Shown: positions 17,240 through 25,549, numbered from the stretch's first letter. The stretch is 64,000 nt of DNA from Anaerotignum lactatifermentans DSM 14214 (GCF_900142265.1 NZ_FRAH01000006.1:44092-108091); one strand, 5' to 3'. Made by a program: numbers and translations. Notes: a model not told the origin generated them from the sequence alone.

Positions 17240-18322
17240 TTACTTGTTTTCTGCTTCAAACTGTTTCATAAACGCCACCAGCGCTTCTACGCCTTCTCTG
17301 GGCATAGCGTTATAGATGCTGGCACGCATGCCGCCAACGGTACGATGGCCTTTCAGGTTCACAAAGCCTTTTTCTCCGGCTTCTTTGATGAATTTTGCGT
17401 TCAGTTCTTCTGTGGGCAGCACAAAAGGCACGTTCATGAGGGAACGGTCTTTTTTCTGCACAGTGCCGCGGAAAAAGGCAGAACTGTCCAGAAAATCATA
17501 GAGCAGAGCCGCTTTTTCTTCATTGCGTTTCTGCAGAGCCGCTACGCCGCCCTGGGCTTTTACCCATTCGAATACACGGCCCATGAAGTAAATACCGTAA
17601 GTGGGCGGTGTGTTGTAAAGGGAATTGTTTTTGGCATGGATGTCATACTTGAGCATAGTGGGTGTGAAATCCATGGCATTGCCCAGCAGGTCTTCCCGGA
17701 TGATGACAACAGTCACCCCGGCAGGACCCAGGTTTTTCTGTGCACCCGCAAAGAGCAGACCGAACTTTGTGATGTCGATTTCCTCGGACAAAATGGAGGA
17801 GGACATATCCCCCACCAGAGGAACATCGCCCACATTGGGCAGTTTGGTCCAGCGTGTGCCGTAAATGGTGTTGTTTAAAGTGATATAGAAATAGTCCGCA
17901 TGTTTGTCAAATTTGGATTCATCCAGTTCAGGGATGCGGTCGAAAGTGGTGTCGGCAGAAGAAGCCACAATGTTGACTTTGCCGTAGCGCGCCGCTTCTT
18001 CTGCGGCTTTTTTTGCCCACTGACCTGTTACCACGTAGTCAGCCTTGTTGTTTTTGTTCATCAGATTCAGAGGAATCATGGCAAACTGTGTGGAACCGCC
18101 GCCCTGCAAAAACAGGATTTTGTAATTGTCGGGAATGTGCATCAAATCCCGCAGATCTGCCTGAGCCTTTTCCAAAATGCCTTCGAACACTTTAGATCGA
18201 TGGCTCATCTCCATTACGGACATGCCTGAGGAGCCGTAACAGACAAATTCTTTTTGTGCCTGTTCCAGAACTTCCAGTGGCAGCATGGATGGTCCAGCTG
18301 AAAAATTGAATACTCTTTCCAT
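17240..18322 (-). CDS. serC: Phosphoserine aminotransferase
   Basis: PLP enzyme that converts 3-phosphohydroxypyruvate and glutamate to phosphoserine. The 360-residue protein starts MERVFNFSAGPSMLPLEVL, the family signature. The PLP lysine is in LLFAGAQKNLGPAG near 198. ATG 18322 is chosen because GGGAGG precedes it by eight bases; an in-frame start at 18388 would run through the leader hairpins. First gene of the serC-serA-DUF1015 operon, reading from the promoter at 18412-18439. Confidence 0.95.
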   Translation of the reverse strand: MERVFNFSAGPSMLPLEVLEQAQKEFVCYGSSGMSVMEMSHRSKVFEGILEKAQADLRDLMHIPDNYKILFLQGGGSTQFAMIPLNLMNKNNKADYVVTGQWAKKAAEEAARYGKVNIVASSADTTFDRIPELDESKFDKHADYFYITLNNTIYGTRWTKLPNVGDVPLVGDMSSSILSEEIDITKFGLLFAGAQKNLGPAGVTVVIIREDLLGNAMDFTPTMLKYDIHAKNNSLYNTPPTYGIYFMGRVFEWVKAQGGVAALQKRNEEKAALLYDFLDSSAFFRGTVQKKDRSLMNVPFVLPTEELNAKFIKEAGEKGFVNLKGHRTVGGMRASIYNAMPREGVEALVAFMKQFEAENK

Positions 18323-18357
18323 AAATAAGCCTCCCTTAAAGTGTGATAAGTTATGAT

Positions 18358-18397
18358 GTCCCAATTGGGTGGGACGGAAAAAGACCAAGGTCTTTTT
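18358..18397 (-). promoter_or_regulatory. Two hairpins in the serC leader
   Basis: On the minus strand, AAAAAGACC / GGTCTTTTT (18397-18378) forms a 9-bp terminator-like stem right after the transcription start. GTCCCA / TGGGAC (18375-18358) forms a second stem before the ribosome site. No T-box or known riboswitch core is visible. Either an early attenuator or transcript-stabilising structure is possible. Confidence 0.45.
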
Positions 18398-18411
18398 TAT
18401 TTATGAAGTTG

Positions 18412-18439
18412 ATTATAGCACGGCAAGCGGAACCGTCAA
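18412..18439 (-). promoter_or_regulatory. Promoter of the serine operon
   Basis: On the minus strand TTGACG (18439-18434), 16 bases, TATAAT (18417-18412). Transcription would start near 18405, giving a leader of about 83 bases. Confidence 0.82.
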
Positions 18440-18727
18440 TAAAAAAGAAGTATTTTTTAAAGTGTAAAAAAAATTTCGGAGGATAGCGCAAAAAAAGTAC
18501 AAAAAGTTGCCAAAAAAATGTCAATATTAAACAGACAAATGTCCGTGCATAAAATACAAAAATGAATACTGTCTTTTGTATACAGCAAAAAGCCCATAGA
18601 AATCAAGCCTTCCCCAAAAAGCGAAAATCCATCTGCCGCTGTATCAGCTTATGGTCTGACAAAAGAAAGGATGACGTTTTTTTGTATTCAAAAGACAAAT
18701 TCTTTGTTGTGTTCGCACAAAAAGGAC
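18440..18727. other. AT-rich intergenic gap between serC and the lysR gene
   Basis: About 290 bases with many A tracts and no convincing gene; short frames here lack ribosome sites. A second possible minus-strand promoter for the serine operon (TTGACA, 17 bases, TGTACT) lies near 18495-18525. I see no known RNA motif. Confidence 0.5.
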
Positions 18728-18756
18728 AAAAAAGAGCGTTCCTCTATGGAGCGCTC
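18728..18756 (-). terminator. Terminator of the lysR-type gene
   Basis: On the minus strand GAGCGCTCC (18756-18748) pairs with GGAACGCTC (18742-18734), followed by TTTTTT. Confidence 0.88.
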
Positions 18757-18768
18757 AATGAAAAAACC

Positions 18769-19638
18769 TTATTTCTCCCCTAGCATTTCACAGGTTAGAT
18801 CTACGAAAGCCTGCGCCGCAGGGGAAAGCTCCCCGAAGGGCAGAGCGATGCCCATGGAAATGGTGTGGGGCGGGTCTATAGGGAGTTTGACTACATTAGC
18901 CGTGTGCCCTTCGGTGATGAGGCGATTCATGATACTCATGCCCAAACCCTGGGCAATCATAGAAAGGGCAGCATGGTTTTCGATGGTTTCATATTTCACT
19001 TTGGGGTGGATGTCATAAGCGTGGAACAGCTGGACAACGTCATAATCGGCACCATAGGCAGGCATGATGAAGTCCTCTTGCTGGCAGGCGGAGAGAGGAT
19101 ATATCTTTTCTCCTGCCATGGGATGTTCCGGCGGCAGTACAGCAATCATGGGGTCTTTTCGCAGGGGAATCCATGTGTAAGGACTGTCGGACTTTTCGCT
19201 GTAAAGGCAGACATCTACCTGTCTGTTTTCCAGAAAGCTGTCCAGTTCCTGATGGATACCTTCTTTTAATATGATGCGGATGCCGGGATAGGACGCGGCA
19301 AAGGCTTTGATGACGGGAGGCAGCCAGCAGGTGGCAATGCTGGTGTAAACGCCGATGGTAAGGCGACCTGTCTGTAAGCCGTTGATGCGGGAGGAAATCT
19401 GCTCAAAACGGTTGGCACAGTCTGCCATTTCCCGCAGAACAGGCATCAGCTCCAAGGCGCTGGGGGTGGGAACAACGCCAGTTTTGGAGCGGTACAGCAG
19501 GGGAAAGCCCAGTTCCGCTTCCAGATTGGTCATCATGTGGCTGATGCCCGAAGGGGTGTAGTGGAGCTGTTCCGCTGCCTTTGTGAAACTGCCTGTATCA
19601 ATGGCAGCCAGAAGCGCTTCGCATTTTTTGAAATCCAT
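18769..19638 (-). CDS. LysR family transcriptional regulator
   Basis: A 289-residue regulator. The N-terminal winged helix-turn-helix reads ALLAAIDTGSFTKAAEQLHY (about 8-27) and GISHMMTNLEAELGFPLLYR. The rest is the periplasmic-binding-protein-like effector domain, starting near RLTIGVYTSIATCWLPP. It is divergent from an EamA-type transporter, with a perfect inverted repeat in the 119-base gap between them, so the likely target is that transporter and its own gene. The effector is unknown; amino acids or other exported metabolites would be typical. Confidence 0.92.
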   Translation of the reverse strand: MDFKKCEALLAAIDTGSFTKAAEQLHYTPSGISHMMTNLEAELGFPLLYRSKTGVVPTPSALELMPVLREMADCANRFEQISSRINGLQTGRLTIGVYTSIATCWLPPVIKAFAASYPGIRIILKEGIHQELDSFLENRQVDVCLYSEKSDSPYTWIPLRKDPMIAVLPPEHPMAGEKIYPLSACQQEDFIMPAYGADYDVVQLFHAYDIHPKVKYETIENHAALSMIAQGLGMSIMNRLITEGHTANVVKLPIDPPHTISMGIALPFGELSPAAQAFVDLTCEMLGEK

Positions 19639-19679
19639 TTTGTGACCTCCTTATCTTTGACGATTCTTCATAGATAATA

Positions 19680-19705
19680 GTATAAAACGGCGTTTTACTT
19701 TATAC
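19680..19705. promoter_or_regulatory. Likely LysR operator
   Basis: GTATAAA (19680-19686) and TTTATAC (19699-19705) form a perfect 7-bp inverted repeat around 12 bases, in the gap between the divergent regulator and transporter. It has LysR-box geometry. It overlaps the possible -35 of the transporter promoter (TTTACT 19694-19699, 18 bases, TATACT 19718-19723). Confidence 0.6.
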
Positions 19706-19757
19706 AAGAGGGGCGTTATACTGAGGGCAGATATTTCGGAAAGGAAGGCGGTAAGGT

Positions 19758-20669
19758 ATGCAGAAGAAAGAAATGGCAGGGCTCATGGTCATTGCGGCAG
19801 GATGTCTTTGGGGTGTCATTGGATTGTTTTCCCGCAAGTTGTCGGCGGTAGGGTTTGATGCCGTACAGATTACGGCGCTGCGCAGTCTGGTGACGGCTGT
19901 AGGGCTGTTTTTGCTGCTCTTTTGCAAAGACCGGAAACTTTGCCGCATAGATTGGAAAGACCTGTGGATGTTCTTAGGCACAGGCATTTGCAGCATTGCC
20001 GGCTTTAATATCTTTTACTTTGTGACCATCAGCATCACCACATTGTCCGTGGCAGCAATCCTCCTTTATACAGCGCCTTTTTTCGTTATGGTATTGTCTG
20101 CGGTGCTGTTTCATGAGAAATTTACTGCCCAGAAGGTGAAAGGGCTTGTATTCGCTTTGGCTGGATGCATCTGCACCACAGGGATTTTCAGTGGCAGTAT
20201 TCATGTGACGGCATTGGGCATCCTCACAGGTGTTGCATCTGGTTTCTGTTATGCTCTTTATAGTATTTTCGGGAAATTCGCTCTGAAAAAATATACTTCG
20301 GAAACGGTGACACTGTACACATTTCTTATGGCATCTGCTGCCATGTTGCCTCTGTCCCATCCGGCGGACATGTTTTCTCTGGCAGTCAGCGATTTTTCTC
20401 TGACAGGCGGCATTTTACTGCTGGGGCTGGTGTGTACTCTCCTTCCATTCCTGCTTTATACCAGAGGGCTGTCCCGTATGGATTCGGGAAAAGCCTCTGT
20501 TCTTGCCTTTGCGGAGCCCCTGACGGCAACCCTTATGGGGGTAGTCGCTTTTGGCGAAGTGCCGGATGGCTTTGGCTGGCTGGGTGTTGCGCTACTCTTT
20601 GGCGCATTGGTACTGCTGCAAATGCCCCAGAAACAAAGAAAAACTGGAAAAATTCCCAATATTTTGTAA
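19758..20669 (+). CDS. EamA/DMT family transporter
   Basis: Drug/metabolite transporter of 303 residues with ten predicted helices in two EamA repeats. The first repeat starts GLMVIAAGCLWGVIGLFSRKL and the second begins with GILTGVASGFCYALYSIFGK near residue 158. Such proteins usually export metabolites or amino acids. ATG 19758 follows GGAAGG. A terminator follows at 20696. The divergent LysR gene is the probable regulator. Substrate unknown. Confidence 0.9.
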   Translation: MQKKEMAGLMVIAAGCLWGVIGLFSRKLSAVGFDAVQITALRSLVTAVGLFLLLFCKDRKLCRIDWKDLWMFLGTGICSIAGFNIFYFVTISITTLSVAAILLYTAPFFVMVLSAVLFHEKFTAQKVKGLVFALAGCICTTGIFSGSIHVTALGILTGVASGFCYALYSIFGKFALKKYTSETVTLYTFLMASAAMLPLSHPADMFSLAVSDFSLTGGILLLGLVCTLLPFLLYTRGLSRMDSGKASVLAFAEPLTATLMGVVAFGEVPDGFGWLGVALLFGALVLLQMPQKQRKTGKIPNIL

Positions 20670-20695
20670 GATATTGATTCCCATTTCCTTAGGAA

Positions 20696-20738
20696 AAAAG
20701 ACGGTGACGGCTATTTTTGGCACGACCGTCTTTTTTTC
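20696..20738 (+). terminator. Terminator of the EamA-type gene
   Basis: GACGGT (20700-20705) pairs with ACCGTC (20725-20730) with flanking A4/T7 tracts extending the stem. Confidence 0.75.
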
Positions 20739-20770
20739 CTGTCTAAAACATAAACATGACAGGAGGGGGA

Positions 20771-21484
20771 ATGGATATGGACGAAAAGAAGCGGCGATAT
20801 TTGTTATGGGCGTGTTGTATGGTCATTTGCCTTTGTGTGCTCCATCAGGGACGGGCGGCGGAAACCATGCTGCCTGTGGCAGAAAAGACCATTGTGCTGG
20901 ATGCGGGGCACGGCGGCTGGGACCCGGGAAAAACAGGGAAAACCGGTGTGGATGAACAGGAGCTGAACCTTGCCATTGTGAAAAAATTGCAGGCGTATTT
21001 GGAGCAGGGCGGCGCAAGGGTTTATGTGACCAGAGGGGACGGCATGGCTTTGGGGCAGAGCAAACAGGAGGACATGCGGGTGCGGAAGGAAATCACCAAT
21101 GAAAGCGGCGCGGATTTGCTGGTGAGTATCCATCAGAACGCCTTTCCTTCTTCCTCCGCTAAAGGGGCACAGGTTTTTTACCATAGCCAGAGCGAGGAGG
21201 GTAAAGCCCTTGCCCAGTGTATACAGGAAAGTCTGCGGCAGAGGGTAGACAAAGAGAACACCAGACAAATCAAGGCAAACAGCGATTATTACATCCTCCG
21301 CACCACCCAGATTCCGGCGGCATTGGTGGAGTGCGGCTTTTTGTCAAATCAGACAGAGGAAGCCAAACTCAATGACGATACTTATCAGGAACAGATGGCA
21401 TGGGGCATTTACTGCGGTATTCTGGACTATTTTGCGGCGAAAGACGGCGCCGGAGGTTTACAGCTTGCGGAAAAGCGGATATAA
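20771..21484 (+). CDS. cwlD: Spore cortex amidase CwlD
   Basis: N-acetylmuramoyl-L-alanine amidase needed to make muramic delta-lactam in the spore cortex. The 237-residue protein has a signal-anchor helix (about 8-26), then LDAGHGGWDPGKTG near 45, SIHQNAF near 121 and LVECGFLSN near 191, which supply the zinc ligands and catalytic Glu. The GGWDPG form with a short single domain is characteristic of CwlD rather than vegetative amidases. AGGAGG is four bases from ATG 20771 and ten from ATG 20777, so either start is possible. Its presence supports a spore-former. Confidence 0.9.
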   Translation: MDMDEKKRRYLLWACCMVICLCVLHQGRAAETMLPVAEKTIVLDAGHGGWDPGKTGKTGVDEQELNLAIVKKLQAYLEQGGARVYVTRGDGMALGQSKQEDMRVRKEITNESGADLLVSIHQNAFPSSSAKGAQVFYHSQSEEGKALAQCIQESLRQRVDKENTRQIKANSDYYILRTTQIPAALVECGFLSNQTEEAKLNDDTYQEQMAWGIYCGILDYFAAKDGAGGLQLAEKRI

Positions 21485-21530
21485 TGGGAAAAACGACGAA
21501 AGGCTTTGATTATTAGGAAGGAATGGAACC

Positions 21531-22784
21531 ATGGAACAGAATTTTCAGACACTGGGACTGTCCGACGCCCTTGTGGCAGGCTTGGTAAAGCAGGACATCA
21601 CCGTGCCCACAGATATACAGACAAAAATGATCCCTGCCATTATGACAGGGAAAGATGTGGTCGGCAGATCGGAAACAGGCTCCGGCAAAACCCTTGCTTA
21701 TCTGCTGCCCATTTTCCAGAAAATCGACCCTAACGTAAGGGGCACACAGGCAATCATCCTGACACCTACCCATGAACTGGCGGCGCAGGTGCATCGTCAG
21801 GCGGAACTGCTGGCAAAGAATGCCGGTGTCAATGTGGGCTGTGCCCTTATCATCGGCACTGCAAGATTGCAGCGTCAGGTGGAACGCCTCCGCGAAAAAC
21901 CGCCCATCGTAGTAGGCTCCACAGGTCGTATTTTGGACCTGATCAAACGGAAAAAGATTCAGGCACATCTGGTAAAGACCATCGTGCTGGATGAAGGGGA
22001 CAGACTGCTGGAGGACGGCAATTTCGCGGCGGTGCAGGCTGTGATCAAAACAACCCTCCGTGACAGACAGCTGGTGCTCCTTTCCGCTTCCGTTGGCGGA
22101 GAAACCCAGCAGCGCGCAAAAGAAATCATGAAGGAAGATGCCCTTTTTGTGGAAGGGGCTTCTCAGGTGGGACAGGTTCCCGATACCATTTCCCATTACT
22201 TCATTCTGACTGCCCCCAGAGAAAAATTCCTTATGCTGCGGAAGGTGCTGGCAGGGGAAAAACCGAAAAAAGCCATGGTGTTCCTCAATAACCCGGAAAA
22301 CATCGAGGTCACTGTGGACAAGCTCAATTACCACGGCATCAAGGCGGCTGGCATTTATGGTCAGGTAGGCAAGCTGGACAGAAAAACAGCGCTGGACGAT
22401 TTCAGAGAAGGTCGTGTGCAGGTATTGGTGGCTTCTGACATTGGTGCCAGAGGTCTGGACATCCCTGACGTGACCCATGTTATCAATCTGGATATTCCCG
22501 AAGACCCCACCCATTATCTCCATCGTGCGGGACGCTGCGGCAGACAGGGACAGACAGGCTGTGCCATCTCCATCGTAACCCCTTATGAACGCCGTTGGAT
22601 TCATAAGTACGAAAAGGTATGGGGACTGCGTTTTGCCCAGAAAGATATGGTTTATGGCAAGCTTACCGACAGCACCAAGACCAAAAAAGACTTGGAGCCT
22701 AGAAAATCCCAGCCCAAGGAAAAATCCCAGCCCAAAGGGCAGGCAAAAAGCGGCAAGAAGTTTGTAACAAAAAAGAAAAAATAA
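21531..22784 (+). CDS. DEAD-box ATP-dependent RNA helicase (DEGD variant)
   Basis: A 417-residue RNA helicase. Visible motifs are an N-terminal FQTLGLSDALVAGL with Q-motif IPTDIQTKMIP-like residues (written VPTDIQTKMIP), motif I SETGSGKT, Ia PTHELAAQ, motif II VLDEGD, motif III SAS, motif V VASDIGARGLDIPD and motif VI HRAGRCGRQG. The C-terminal tail is lysine- and proline-rich, as in cold-shock CshA-type helicases. Motif II is DEGD instead of DEAD and motif III SAS instead of SAT; the acidic residues and the catalytic glutamate remain. ATG 21531 follows GGAAGG. Probable role: rRNA maturation or mRNA turnover. Confidence 0.93.
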   Translation: MEQNFQTLGLSDALVAGLVKQDITVPTDIQTKMIPAIMTGKDVVGRSETGSGKTLAYLLPIFQKIDPNVRGTQAIILTPTHELAAQVHRQAELLAKNAGVNVGCALIIGTARLQRQVERLREKPPIVVGSTGRILDLIKRKKIQAHLVKTIVLDEGDRLLEDGNFAAVQAVIKTTLRDRQLVLLSASVGGETQQRAKEIMKEDALFVEGASQVGQVPDTISHYFILTAPREKFLMLRKVLAGEKPKKAMVFLNNPENIEVTVDKLNYHGIKAAGIYGQVGKLDRKTALDDFREGRVQVLVASDIGARGLDIPDVTHVINLDIPEDPTHYLHRAGRCGRQGQTGCAISIVTPYERRWIHKYEKVWGLRFAQKDMVYGKLTDSTKTKKDLEPRKSQPKEKSQPKGQAKSGKKFVTKKKK

Positions 22785-22876
22785 ATCCCGAAAAAATCAT
22801 TGTGGAAATCATGGAAATCATGTATCATAAATAAGGAACTTTTAAGTAAAAAACAACATTGCAGGAGGTAGCGAAT

Positions 22877-23185
22877 ATGAGCGAAAAATGCGGATGCGGC
22901 TGCGGTCATGACCACGAACACGAAGAAGACGTAATGGATCTGGAAACCATGTTCCTGACACTGGACGACGATACAGAAATGGAATGCGGCATTCTGGGCG
23001 TATTTGAAGTGGAAGGTCTGGAAGGCAAAGAATATATTGCCCTGCTTCCTTTGGAAGACGAAACCGTTCTGCTGTATGAATACAAAGAAGTTGGCGACGA
23101 AATCGAACTGAACGTTATCGAAGATGACGACGAATTCGATAAGGTTTCCAACGCTTTCTACGACATGTACGAAGACGAAGAATAA
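22877..23185 (+). CDS. DUF1292 family protein
   Basis: A 102-residue minus nothing fragment in this family is typical; here the protein has 102 codons from ATG 22877 and is very acidic. It starts MSEKCGCGCGHDHEHEED, a Cys/His-rich head that could bind metal, followed by the DUF1292 core with MFLTLDDDTEMECGILGVFE and IALLPLEDETVLLYEY. ATG 22877 follows AGGAGG by eight bases. DUF1292 proteins (YrzB-like) are common in Firmicutes and of unknown function. It forms a single-gene unit ended by the hairpin at 23202. Confidence 0.85.
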   Translation: MSEKCGCGCGHDHEHEEDVMDLETMFLTLDDDTEMECGILGVFEVEGLEGKEYIALLPLEDETVLLYEYKEVGDEIELNVIEDDDEFDKVSNAFYDMYEDEE

Positions 23186-23201
23186 ACCGAACACAACAAG
23201 G

Positions 23202-23237
23202 GGCAGGGCATGGGGAGACCATGCTTCTGCCTTTTTG
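23202..23237 (+). terminator. Terminator of the DUF1292 gene
   Basis: GGCAG-GGCATGG pairs with CCATGC-CTGCC (23202-23231), followed by TTTTTG. Confidence 0.85.
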
Positions 23238-23277
23238 TGTCTGAAGAATATTTTACCAGAATATGGAGTGTGATGAG

Positions 23278-24543
23278 ATGAAAGGAAAAAGACTGAGCGC
23301 TATGGCAGTGGCAGCCATGCTGGGGGTATTGCTGGTGCCTGCCAATGCGTATGCGGCAAACGCGGACTGGACTGCAGGAAATCCCCTCATTGCCCACGCT
23401 TTAGGGGAATATGACGGAAAAATCGAAACCAACTCCCAGGAAGCCTTTATTTCCTCTTGGGAAAACGGCTACCGTGTCATGGAGGCGGATTTTATCTATA
23501 CATCTGACGGGGCACTGGTGGTGCGCCATGACTTCGACGCTGACGGCAGTTATTACCGTCTGGAAATCGAGCCCGGCAGCAATCTGGTCATGGATAGCAA
23601 TACTTTCCAGAATGAGAAAATCATTTATGAACAGACCCCTATGACAGCTGTAGACCTGATGTATCTGATGACCACTTACACAGACGTGTATCTGGTGACA
23701 GATACAAAGGATACAGATAAGGCTACCGTTCAGAAACAGTTCCAGGATTTGAAGAATATTGCCAACAACATTGGTCATCCGGAAATTCTGGACCGCATCA
23801 TCCCACAGATTTATAACGAGGAAATGCTGGGTTGGATCAAGGAAATCTATGACTTCCCGCAGTGGATTTATACCCTGTATTTGCAGACCAACGTAGACTA
23901 TGCGGAAACAGCGGATTTCTGTGCCAAAAATGGCATTGGCGTTGTGACCATTGAAAAAAGCCGCCTGACTCAGTCTATCGTGGACACTTTCCAGGCGAAA
24001 GATGTACAGGTTTATGCCCATACAGTCAACCGTTACTTGCAGTTTGAAGACCTGCTGGCAATGGGTGTCAGCGGTATTTATACAGACAGCATCAAGCCTT
24101 ATGAACTGGATTGGGTAGGTCTGGAAAACGCGAGAAAACTCTCCGTAGAACCGGTGAACATGGGCAGCAACAACTATACCCTCCATACCGTGGACATCAT
24201 GGGCACCAAGTATGTGAAACTCCGTGACTATGCGGCAATGCTGTCCGCAAATGGCGGATTCTCCGCACAGTTTGATGTTGCTACAAACACACTGGCGCTG
24301 AAAAACAGCGGCACTTTTACCACACTGGGCAATGAACTGCTGCTGAAAGAAAGCGACCGCCTCATTACCAAAAGAGCGGAAAACAAACTGACTTATAACG
24401 GCACAGAAGTGACCCTCACAGGCTACACCATCGACGGGGACCTGTATTATCCTTTGCAGGGCATGCTGGATTTGACCGGACATGCGCTGGAAACAAAAGA
24501 CGGCGTCACAACGGTGACAAAAGCGGCAAAAACAGAGAAATAA
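23278..24543 (+). CDS. Secreted glycerophosphodiester phosphodiesterase-like protein with C-terminal stalk domain
   Basis: A 421-residue exported protein. A signal peptide ends at about residue 26 (MKGKRLSAMAVAAMLGVLLV... NAYA). Residues 35-270 are a GDPD/PI-PLC-type barrel with IAHALGEYDGKIETNSQEAF, MEADF and VVRHDF, the usual His/Glu/Asp metal and catalytic positions, although the canonical HRG is HAL. The last 120 residues (KYVKLRDYAAMLSANG onwards) look like a copper-amine-oxidase-N-type domain, often a cell-wall or stalk module in Clostridia. ATG 23278 gives the clean signal peptide. It probably hydrolyses glycerophosphodiesters or teichoic-acid-like polymers outside the cell; that is inference. 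Confidence 0.82.
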   Translation: MKGKRLSAMAVAAMLGVLLVPANAYAANADWTAGNPLIAHALGEYDGKIETNSQEAFISSWENGYRVMEADFIYTSDGALVVRHDFDADGSYYRLEIEPGSNLVMDSNTFQNEKIIYEQTPMTAVDLMYLMTTYTDVYLVTDTKDTDKATVQKQFQDLKNIANNIGHPEILDRIIPQIYNEEMLGWIKEIYDFPQWIYTLYLQTNVDYAETADFCAKNGIGVVTIEKSRLTQSIVDTFQAKDVQVYAHTVNRYLQFEDLLAMGVSGIYTDSIKPYELDWVGLENARKLSVEPVNMGSNNYTLHTVDIMGTKYVKLRDYAAMLSANGGFSAQFDVATNTLALKNSGTFTTLGNELLLKESDRLITKRAENKLTYNGTEVTLTGYTIDGDLYYPLQGMLDLTGHALETKDGVTTVTKAAKTEK

Positions 24544-24560
24544 AAAAGCGAGAAAAGAAA

Positions 24561-24736
24561 GCAACTTCCCCTTAAGAAAACATTGGTTTTCCGTTTTATT
24601 AATTTCTTAAGGGGAATTGCGACGGCTGTCTTCAGAAGAAAACATACCAAATAAAATCTCAGTAAAAATAAGAAAGCTGGAATCTTTTGTTTGATGAGAA
24701 TTTCAGCTTTCTTTGTTTTCTTATGAAGATGCCCCT
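24561..24736 (-). repeat. Dispersed hairpin element, copy C (full length, inverted)
   Basis: The reverse complement of copy B in layout. Hairpin 2 is GCAACTTCCCCTTAAGAAA / TTTCTTAAGGGGAATTGC (24561-24620). The core, read on the minus strand, is TATGTTTTCTTCTGAAGACA. Hairpin 1 is AAGAAAGCT... / ...AGCTTTCTT (24670-24713), followed by the conserved end CTTATGAAGATGCCCCT (to 24736). It lies between the GDPD gene and the thiamine unit. Confidence 0.85.
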
Positions 24737-24804
24737 ATGGCTGTATCCTTGAAAAATGAAGGGTTACAGCCTTTTTATTTCGGGAAAAAGTACACCTGAA
24801 CTCG

Positions 24805-24833
24805 TTGACAGAAAATACAAACAGTGGTATGCT
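24805..24833 (+). promoter_or_regulatory. Promoter of the TPP-riboswitch unit
   Basis: TTGACA (24805-24810), 17 bases, TATGCT (24828-24833). Transcription would start near 24840, about 22 bases before the riboswitch core. Confidence 0.85.
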
Positions 24834-24861
24834 GTGGACAGAAGAACAACAAATTTTTACA

Positions 24862-24953
24862 TTTGCTGGGGGTGCCGCGCAAACGGCTGAGAATCGGTAA
24901 TGGGTCCGATACCCTTATTTCACCTGATCTGGATCATGCCAGCGTAGGGAAGC
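24862..24953 (+). promoter_or_regulatory. TPP (THI box) riboswitch
   Basis: The thiamine pyrophosphate aptamer is unmistakable: GGGGGTGCC near 24869, CGGCTGAGAATC near 24884 (the pyrimidine-binding CUGAGA), ACCC near 24921, CACCTGATCTGGATCATGCC near 24931 and AGCGTAGGGAAG at the 3' end. Binding of TPP should favour the terminator at 24971 and switch off thiW and thiD. Confidence 0.95.
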
Positions 24954-24970
24954 GGAATCTTGCAGAACAG

Positions 24971-24997
24971 GCACAGCAAAGCGGCTGTGCTTTTTTT
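24971..24997 (+). terminator. Riboswitch-controlled terminator before thiW
   Basis: GCACAGC (24971-24977) pairs with GCTGTGC (24984-24990), followed by seven T. It lies 18 bases after the TPP aptamer and acts as its expression platform. Confidence 0.88.
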
Positions 24998-25060
24998 ATG
25001 CAAAGGATGCCCACCTTTTCCAGCAATGTAAACGGACTGAGAAAAAAGGAGAGAGGCACT

Positions 25061-25549
25061 ATGAAAACAAAGAAAATGGCAATTTCGGCAATGTTCATTG
25101 CAGTGGGCGTTCTGGCTGGGAATATCATTTACATCCCTGTGGGGGCATCCAAATGCTTCCCCGTGCAGCATACCCTGAATATACTGGCGGCAGTATTTCT
25201 GGGACCTGCTTACGGCGTCATCAACGCTTTCTGCATTTCCCTGCTGCGCAACTTCATGGGCACAGGCTCTTTGCTGGCATTCCCCGGCAGTATGGTAGGG
25301 GCGTTTCTGGCAGGGATGATGTATAAAATGACAAAGAACAATTGGGCAACGGCAGCTGCGGAAGTGGTTGGCACAGGGGTTCTGGGCGGTCTTTTGGCAG
25401 TGCCCATGGCAATCCTTTTGATGGGTCAGGAAGCCGGCGCATTGGCTTTTGTGCCTTCTTTCCTGCTCAGCTCCTTCGGCGGCAGTGTCATTGCCATGAT
25501 TTTGCTGAAGTCTGCCCATTTTGTGCAGGCAGCAAAAAAGAGTATTTGA
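25061..25549 (+). CDS. thiW: Energy-coupling factor S component ThiW
   Basis: Substrate-binding membrane subunit of an ECF transporter for a thiamine precursor, thought to be the thiazole moiety. The 162-residue protein has about five helices, starting MKTKKMAISAMFIAVGVLAG and containing FPVQHTLNILAAVFLGPAYG, both typical of ThiW. ATG 25061 follows AAAGGAGAGAGG. It lies behind a TPP riboswitch and ahead of thiD, as expected for salvage. The shared ECF ATPase and T component genes are not in this window. Confidence 0.92.
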   Translation: MKTKKMAISAMFIAVGVLAGNIIYIPVGASKCFPVQHTLNILAAVFLGPAYGVINAFCISLLRNFMGTGSLLAFPGSMVGAFLAGMMYKMTKNNWATAAAEVVGTGVLGGLLAVPMAILLMGQEAGALAFVPSFLLSSFGGSVIAMILLKSAHFVQAAKKSI

